Shown one piece after another: positions 59,233-64,000 of a stretch of DNA of 64,000 nt. The position numbers and the translations under genes are program-made. The stretch spans positions 248,001-312,000 of the forward strand of contig JACJZW010000002.1 in NCBI GenBank assembly GCA_020635355.1, given 5' to 3'. Under the pieces are notes generated by a model that searched no databases, was not told the DNA's origin, and was given only the letters and a program-made list of their open reading frames with translations. Numbering within the stretch: position 1 is the stretch's first letter; each line of letters opens with the position of its first letter. This DNA comes from Flavobacteriales bacterium. GTDB lineage: Bacteria; Bacteroidota; Bacteroidia; NS11-12g; UBA9320.

Positions 59233-60816
59233 ATGGCTCAGATCAGACCAGATGAGGTATCATCAATAATCCGCGAACAACTCGCGGGTATCCAAACTTC
59301 CGCACAGCTGGAAGAAGTGGGTACGGTACTCCAGGTGGGTGACGGTATTGCCCGTATCCACGGACTTACAAATGTGAAGTCTGGAGAGTTGATCGAATTT
59401 TCGAACGGTACAAATGCCATCGTACTTAACCTCGAAGAAGACAACGTTGGAGCGGTATTGCTCGGATCATCTTCTGAGATTAAGGAAGGCGATACTGTAA
59501 AGCGAACCAATCGCATTGCCTCAATTAACGTAGGCGATGGAATGTTGGGTCGTGTTGTTGATACATTGGGAACTCCAATCGATGGTAAAGGCGATATTTC
59601 CGGAGATACGTACGAGATGCCACTTGAGCGAAAAGCTCCAGGGGTTATCTTCCGTGAGCCGGTAACTGAACCTCTGCAAACTGGTATCAAGGCAATCGAC
59701 GCCATGATTCCAATCGGACGAGGTCAGCGGGAGTTGATTATCGGTGACCGTCAGACAGGTAAAACTGCTGTGGCAATCGATACCATCATCAACCAAAAAG
59801 AATTCTACGATAAGGGTGAACCAGTTTACTGCATCTATGTTGCATGTGGACAGAAAGCCTCTACCGTTAAGCAGGTTGTTAAATCACTTGAGGAAAAGGA
59901 GCAATGGCTTATACGGTTGTTGTTGCTGCAAGTGCTGCCGACCCTGCACCGATGCAGTTCTACGCGCCAATGGCCGGTGCTGCAATTGGAGAATATTTCC
60001 GCGATACAGGTCGCCCTGCATTGATCATCTACGATGACTTGTCAAAGCAGGCGGTTGCATACCGTGAGGTGTCTCTTTTGCTTCGACGTCCTCCAGGTCG
60101 TGAGGCATACCCAGGAGATGTATTCTACCTGCACTCTCGTTTGCTGGAGCGCGCAGCCAAGGTTACTAGTTCAGACGAAATTGCTTCTCAAATGAACGAT
60201 CTTCCTGAAGTGTTGAAAACCAATGGTTAAAGGTGGAGGATCACTTACTGCACTTCCAATTATTGAAACGCAGGCTGGTGACGTATCTGCATATATTCCA
60301 ACCAACGTAATTTCGATTACAGACGGACAGATCTTCCTCGAAAGTGACCTGTTCAACAGCGGAGTGCGTCCTGCGATTAACGTGGGTATTTCCGTGTCTC
60401 GTGTGGGTGGATCTGCGCAGATCAAATCAATGAAGAAAACTGCTGGTACATTGAAACTGGACCAGGCTCAGTTCCGTGAGCTCGAGGCATTTGCCAAGTT
60501 CGGGTCTGATCTTGACGCCGCTACCAAAGCAGTACTTGACAAAGGTTCAAGAAACGTTGAAATCCTTAAACAAGGTCAGTATCAACCATTGTCTGTTGGA
60601 CAACAGGTTGCAATCATCTACCTTGGAACAAAAGGATTGTTGCGTTCTGTACCAGTTGATAAGGTTCAACAGTTTGAACGAGAATTCCTCCAAACACTTG
60701 CAGCTAAGAATCAGGATGCACTTGATCAATTGAGTTCTGGTAAACTCGATGACAGTGTTACCTCGGTTATTGAAGCAGTTGGAGCAGAAGTAGCTAAGAA
60801 CTACGCCACTAACTAA
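59233..60816 (+). pseudogene. atpA: ATP synthase F1 subunit alpha, interrupted by two compensating frameshifts
   Basis: A full-length alpha-subunit reading (about 527 residues) is present but split over two frames. Frame 1 runs 59233 to about 59898 and includes the P-loop GDRQTGKTA. At about 59898-59899 one G is missing (expected EEKGAMAYT, read EEKEQWL). The middle part (about 59900-60215, AMAYTVVVAASAADPAPMQFYAP onward) is in the shifted frame. At the A run 60216-60219 one extra A restores frame 1 (VKGGGSLTALPIIETQAGD...). The net change is zero. Conservation is high on both sides of each break. Both sites are short homopolymers and the gene is essential, so errors in the sequence are more likely than gene loss. 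Fragments as read: 59233-60024, 59904-60230, 60223-60816. Confidence 0.9.
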
Positions 60817-60825
60817 TAGGTTGTC

Positions 60826-61707
60826 ATGGCAAATCTGAAGGAAGTACGTACACGAATATCCACCACGCAGTCGACTCAGCAAATCACCAAAGCGATGAAG
60901 CTGGTTTCGGCCACAAAACTTCGCAAGGCTCAAATGGGAATTACGAAGATGCGGCCCTATGCAGAAAAGCTGAATACCATTCTGGTTAATTTGGCCGATT
61001 CTGCAAAGGACGATATGCAATTGCGTACCTATTTTCAGTACCGTGAGCCAAAGAAGGCGTTGGTTGTTGTAATCTCTTCGGATCGTGGATTGTGTGGAGC
61101 GTTTAACTCCAACATCATCAAAGCCACCCGAAGATTACTTCAAGACAAATACAAGGCTGAAGGAACCGATGCTGATTTGATGTTCATCGGCAAAAAGGCA
61201 TACGACATTTTCAAGAAGACTGATTATACCTGTATTACGGATAAAATGGGTCACTTCGCGGATATGGACGCCGATTCAACCTTTGATTTGGCTCAGGACA
61301 TCATCGACCGGTTTAAATCCGGAAAGTATGATGAAGTGAGGATTGTTTACAATCAATTCAAGAATGCCGCTACTCAATTTGTTCAGGTAGAGAAGATGCT
61401 ACCGGTGGAGATTGAGCGATTTGAATCATCAGATCAGGGAACTGTGGCTGACTATATTTTCGAACCGGGCAAAGCTGAAATCTTGTATGACCTTGTTCCT
61501 AGAGCGATTAAAACTCAACTCTTCAAGGCATGTTTGGACTCACAGGCATCAGAGCACGGAGCGAGAATGGTGGCGATGGACAAGGCAACTGAAAATGCGG
61601 GCGAGTTGATTGAGAAACTCAAATTGAAATACAACCAGGCGCGTCAGGCGGCAATTACCGGAGAGATCCTCGAGATCGTTGGTGGTGCTGCAGCGCTGGA
61701 AGGTTAA
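60826..61707 (+). CDS. atpG: ATP synthase F1 subunit gamma
   Basis: 293 residues. Coiled N- and C-terminal helices form the rotor shaft: KEVRTRISTTQSTQQITKAMKLVSATKLRKAQ and the end KLKYNQARQAAITGEILEIVGGAAAL. The middle Rossmann-like part has VISSDRGLCGAFNSNI. It is the last gene of the cluster, followed by a strong terminator. atpD and atpC (beta, epsilon) are not in the window, as is usual where Bacteroidota keep them at a separate locus. Confidence 0.96.
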   Translation: MANLKEVRTRISTTQSTQQITKAMKLVSATKLRKAQMGITKMRPYAEKLNTILVNLADSAKDDMQLRTYFQYREPKKALVVVISSDRGLCGAFNSNIIKATRRLLQDKYKAEGTDADLMFIGKKAYDIFKKTDYTCITDKMGHFADMDADSTFDLAQDIIDRFKSGKYDEVRIVYNQFKNAATQFVQVEKMLPVEIERFESSDQGTVADYIFEPGKAEILYDLVPRAIKTQLFKACLDSQASEHGARMVAMDKATENAGELIEKLKLKYNQARQAAITGEILEIVGGAAALEG

Positions 61708-61726
61708 TCTGATATCTACTTATACG

Positions 61727-61758
61727 AAAGGGCCATCTGATTTCAGATGGCCTTTTTT
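61727..61758 (+). terminator. Intrinsic terminator of the ATP synthase operon
   Basis: The perfect 10-bp stem GGCCATCTGA / TCAGATGGCC with a 2-nt apparent loop is extended by A-T pairs and followed by six T. It lies 20 nt after the atpG stop. Confidence 0.93.
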
Positions 61759-62009
61759 GTTTTGTTCGCCTGGCAGAGAGAATATTTTTATTCAATAGAT
61801 TTTATTCTATCCCAAGTTTGTGCAAGATGAACGTGCTGTTGTGAACTGAATGAAATGTTCGAAAGAGAAGCCTTGCCTATGATTTGTGATTCGTATTTTG
61901 TCGGATCACATTCCAATTCCTTTGTTGAATATTCTCAATTTCTAAGTTTGATACCCCTTCAACTCCTTAATCTGATTTGCATCCAAGAATGATGTTCTTC
62001 ATGTTACAA

Positions 62010-62109
62010 CGTTCAGTTCCGCCGAAAGCTGAATTTTCCAGACGTTGATGATTGAATCCACGAACAACCGTAACTTACCTCCGGGGAGGGGGATTTGGTA
62101 CCCTAACCT
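62010..62109. repeat. 100-bp direct repeat, copy 1
   Basis: Starts CGTTCAGTTCC and ends GGTACCCTAACCT. It differs from copy 2 at five positions by eye. The stretch ACGTTGATGATTGAATCC and the following 50 bases, except one, are identical. Confidence 0.9.
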
Positions 62110-62328
62110 CTTTTGATGAAGGATCATTTACATTCAGTAAAAAAGGCTTCGCGTTTGGTTATCGTTTGAACCTTTTTTTTCTGAATTCAATGTCACTGGA
62201 GCATTCCTGGGTTCATCTTTAAGGTGTTGTAGATTCTTTTCTTTTTCCTTCTCACCAACAATATTCGGTACCTACATTCTGCCATCCGATTGTTCCCCTT
62301 CCCTCATCCCTGATTCCCACTGATCATC

Positions 62329-62428
62329 GTTCAGTTCCTCCGAACGCTGAATTTTCTATACGTTGATGATTGAATCCACGAACAACCGTAACTTACCTCC
62401 GGGGAGGGGGACTTGGTACCCTAACCTT
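62329..62428. repeat. 100-bp direct repeat, copy 2
   Basis: Lies 319 bp downstream of copy 1 in the same orientation, with 95 of 100 bases identical. Weak similarity continues for about 80 bp further in both copies. Neither copy encodes an evident protein. Confidence 0.9.
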
Positions 62429-62679
62429 TTTTACCAAACTTCCTTTATCGTTGGGTGAATTAGTTCTGCGTTCGGTCATTATTCGGAGCCTTCTTTTCTG
62501 AATTCAACGAACATTTTGAGACTTTCCAAAGTCTGATTCTCCGGTTTCTTATCAATATACACACTCTTTAATTTCCCGGTTGTCTATTTAACAATTGTAC
62601 TTTTCTTTAGTACCTCTTATCTACTGAAGATCTGTGATTCAATCCGTTTAAAGGAATAATTGATCTACATTAGCTCAGT

Positions 62680-63303
62680 ATGAAAGTTTCAGTAATGTAT
62701 TGTGTACTTGGTTTGATTGCTTTCGCATTGCTTCTTTCTGCTTGTTCCAGGAGGTATGCTGGATTGACCAATAACAGCTTTTTGAAACAGCGGTTGTCTA
62801 AAAACCGGTTTGAGGAAAGGGGCATGCCAATCCTGAAGTTAGTTGAGGTTAATGAGAGATCTTTTTTGCTCTCTGACTCAATCACCAATCAGCATAAAGG
62901 TTTTGTTGTCGATTATATGTTGCACTTTACAAGTAAAAGCCAACCTGCGCTTGTAGCGAACAACGATCAACTTTCAATTGAGCGATCTGAAATTAAGAAT
63001 GAAGGAATAACACCGGTCAAGGTGAATACAAGTGCACCCATTAAAATGGGTTTGAAATCGCGCAGTTTAACAAACAAGAACAAAAAAGCGCGGCCAACCA
63101 CCGCTCAAAAGGAGGGGGCCAACTATGCGATTTTTGTTTTTCTGATTTTGATCGTGTTCTGTGTTTATATGCTTAACCGGTTTTACTGGAATATCGCCCT
63201 GGCTCCGGGAGTGGCGGAATTACTGCTTATTTTGTTCCTGTTTGTGATCGTTCTCATTTTTGTGATGATTTGGTTCAACATCAATCTCATTGGCTATTTC
63301 TGA
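62680..63303 (+). CDS. Hypothetical lipoprotein with two C-terminal membrane helices (paralogue 1)
   Basis: 207 residues. The lipoprotein signal ends LLSACSRRY (Cys about 22). A polar middle (about 25-145) contains many Lys/Asn/Ser. Two hydrophobic segments close the protein (about 147-170, IFVFLILIVFCVYMLNRF; about 178-205, LLLILFLFVIVLIFVMIW). A lipid-modified N-terminus together with two membrane helices is odd. A near-consensus box TACATTAG lies at 62666-62673. The next gene is a paralogue. No family recognised. Confidence 0.68.
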   Translation: MKVSVMYCVLGLIAFALLLSACSRRYAGLTNNSFLKQRLSKNRFEERGMPILKLVEVNERSFLLSDSITNQHKGFVVDYMLHFTSKSQPALVANNDQLSIERSEIKNEGITPVKVNTSAPIKMGLKSRSLTNKNKKARPTTAQKEGANYAIFVFLILIVFCVYMLNRFYWNIALAPGVAELLLILFLFVIVLIFVMIWFNINLIGYF

Positions 63304-63396
63304 ACCGGGTTGATTCATGGGAATCGTACAATTCATGCCATATCCTCTACATGATTTTTAGCAAATCCGTATCTTGCATTCATCCAACAGTGTGAG

Positions 63397-63981
63397 ATGC
63401 GTAATATCCTTGTCCTCTTGGTTCTAGCAATTTGTATTCAGGCTTGTTCTCCAAGAAGATACTCGTCAAGAACAACATGGTTCAACCGAACTTCAAAATC
63501 AGAAGTTGTTAAGCAAAAAAGCGATGTTTCCGTTGATCATGAGTTTGTATCACCTGAAAGTACCATTCTCGAGGTTGTTGCAAAAGATCATGATGTTAAA
63601 TCATTGGATGATACTAAGCACCTTCCAAACGTGATTGATTCGATTGCAGATAATTTCACGATAATCAACCTATATACCCAATTCAAGAGAGTCGCAGATC
63701 CATCGTTGATATCTGTGGTTAAGAAACCTGAAGGATTTAAACACCGACTAAAGGTTCTTAAGAAACCGAGGCATAAAACAAAACAGCAGGACGATACGCT
63801 TTTAGGTATTCTAATCATCATTGTGGTGATCGCCTGGATCTTTGGAATTATCCTTCTTCTGAACCACTTCTTTTTTCACATGGCAATGAAGGAATTGATG
63901 CGGTCCATTCTCGCAGCGTTTTTTGGAATTCTCATATTATCGCTTCTGATCGTTCTGATTATTGGGCCCGACTCAATCTAG
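63397..63981 (+). CDS. Hypothetical lipoprotein with two C-terminal membrane helices (paralogue 2)
   Basis: 194 residues, built like the preceding protein. The lipobox is CIQACSPRRY (Cys about 17), followed by a charged middle part rich in Val/Asp/Lys and two C-terminal membrane segments (about 128-150, LGILIIIVVIAWIFGIILLL; about 165-190, AAFFGILILSLLIVLIIG). Sequence identity with its neighbour is low apart from the ACS.RRY motif and architecture. Function unknown; the tandem arrangement suggests duplication. Confidence 0.66.
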   Translation: MRNILVLLVLAICIQACSPRRYSSRTTWFNRTSKSEVVKQKSDVSVDHEFVSPESTILEVVAKDHDVKSLDDTKHLPNVIDSIADNFTIINLYTQFKRVADPSLISVVKKPEGFKHRLKVLKKPRHKTKQQDDTLLGILIIIVVIAWIFGIILLLNHFFFHMAMKELMRSILAAFFGILILSLLIVLIIGPDSI

Positions 63982-64000
63982 CATACTGATTCTAATTTGT

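Larger units (their letters stand above)
61760..62679. other. 920-nt stretch without a gene
   Basis: No ORF with coding character was found on either strand. Composition is T-rich on the plus strand. The only clear structure is a 100-bp direct duplication (62010-62109 and 62329-62428). Outside the repeat are isolated pyrimidine runs and weak matches continuing the duplication, for example CTGAATTCAA at 62181 and 62498. Confidence 0.7.

Noticed and set aside
59890..60230. Programmed frameshifting in atpA
   Set aside because: Two opposite shifts 300 bases apart with no slippery heptamer or stimulatory structure, in a gene not known to use recoding. Sequence error is simpler.
1..64000. CRISPR array or rRNA genes
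   Set aside because: No regularly spaced 25-40 bp direct repeats with unique spacers and no rRNA-like sequence were seen in any spacer.

Overview
The window comes from a member of the Bacteroidota, most likely a flavobacterial or cryomorph-like lineage. The evidence is a SusC/SusD pair, a type IX secretion C-terminal sorting domain, GldB, a PorW/SprE-like TPR protein, DUF4290 and DUF4835 proteins, a Bacteroidota-type bamD-rpoZ-coaBC operon, bactofilin and LptD. Many genes carry the Bacteroidota -7 promoter element TAnnTTTG a few bases before the start codon, and Shine-Dalgarno sequences are generally absent. Backbone genes are of moderate GC. Starts were chosen on domain boundaries, signal peptides and -7 boxes.

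Layout: 1-3.3 kb holds the 3' part of an M1 aminopeptidase gene, radC and rpsT. 3.3-3.8 kb is a repeat-rich spacer. 3.8-4.5 kb encodes a DUF975 membrane protein. 4.5-8.95 kb is a visibly AT-richer accessory island: a divergent small coiled-coil ORF, an XRE-type regulator, and an AAA+ ATPase plus subtilisin-like protease pair matching the IetAS anti-phage system. Operator-like palindromes sit at both promoters, and folded palindromic elements lie at both outer 3' ends. 9-16.3 kb contains envelope and surface genes (acyltransferase/flippase, DoxX, VOC, TPR and lipoproteins) separated by repeat-rich spacers. 16.4-23.4 kb has glyS, a PKD protein exported by T9SS followed by an ECF sigma factor and an unusual membrane-anchored barrel-like protein, and an aldehyde dehydrogenase. 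23.8-28.3 kb is a SusC/SusD operon. 28.5-36 kb is core: DUF4290-murA-tlpA, grpE-dnaJ and bamD-rpoZ-coaBC-DUF4835. 36.3-47 kb holds an alpha-oxoamine synthase, HhH protein, gldB, porT-like, nadE, epimerase, fumarylacetoacetase, pyrD, an MCE protein and an amidase. 47-54.6 kb is LptD, PBP1a and PorW/SprE. 54.7-61.7 kb is an M23 peptidase/bactofilin pair followed by the ATP synthase genes Z-(orf)-B-E-F-H-A-G. 61.7-64 kb is a noncoding stretch with a 100-bp duplication, then two paralogous lipoproteins.

The genes fall into functional groups: envelope building (murA, PBP1a, amidase, LptD, BamD, MCE, flippase), T9SS and gliding (gldB, PorW/SprE, PorT-like and a secreted PKD client), energy (F-type ATP synthase) and one defence island. 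atpA as given carries two compensating single-base frameshifts, most simply explained as sequence errors. The most interesting region is 4.5-8.95 kb, where an IetAS-like pair is joined to a dedicated regulator, repeated operators, a possible extra small gene, and cassette-like palindromic borders.
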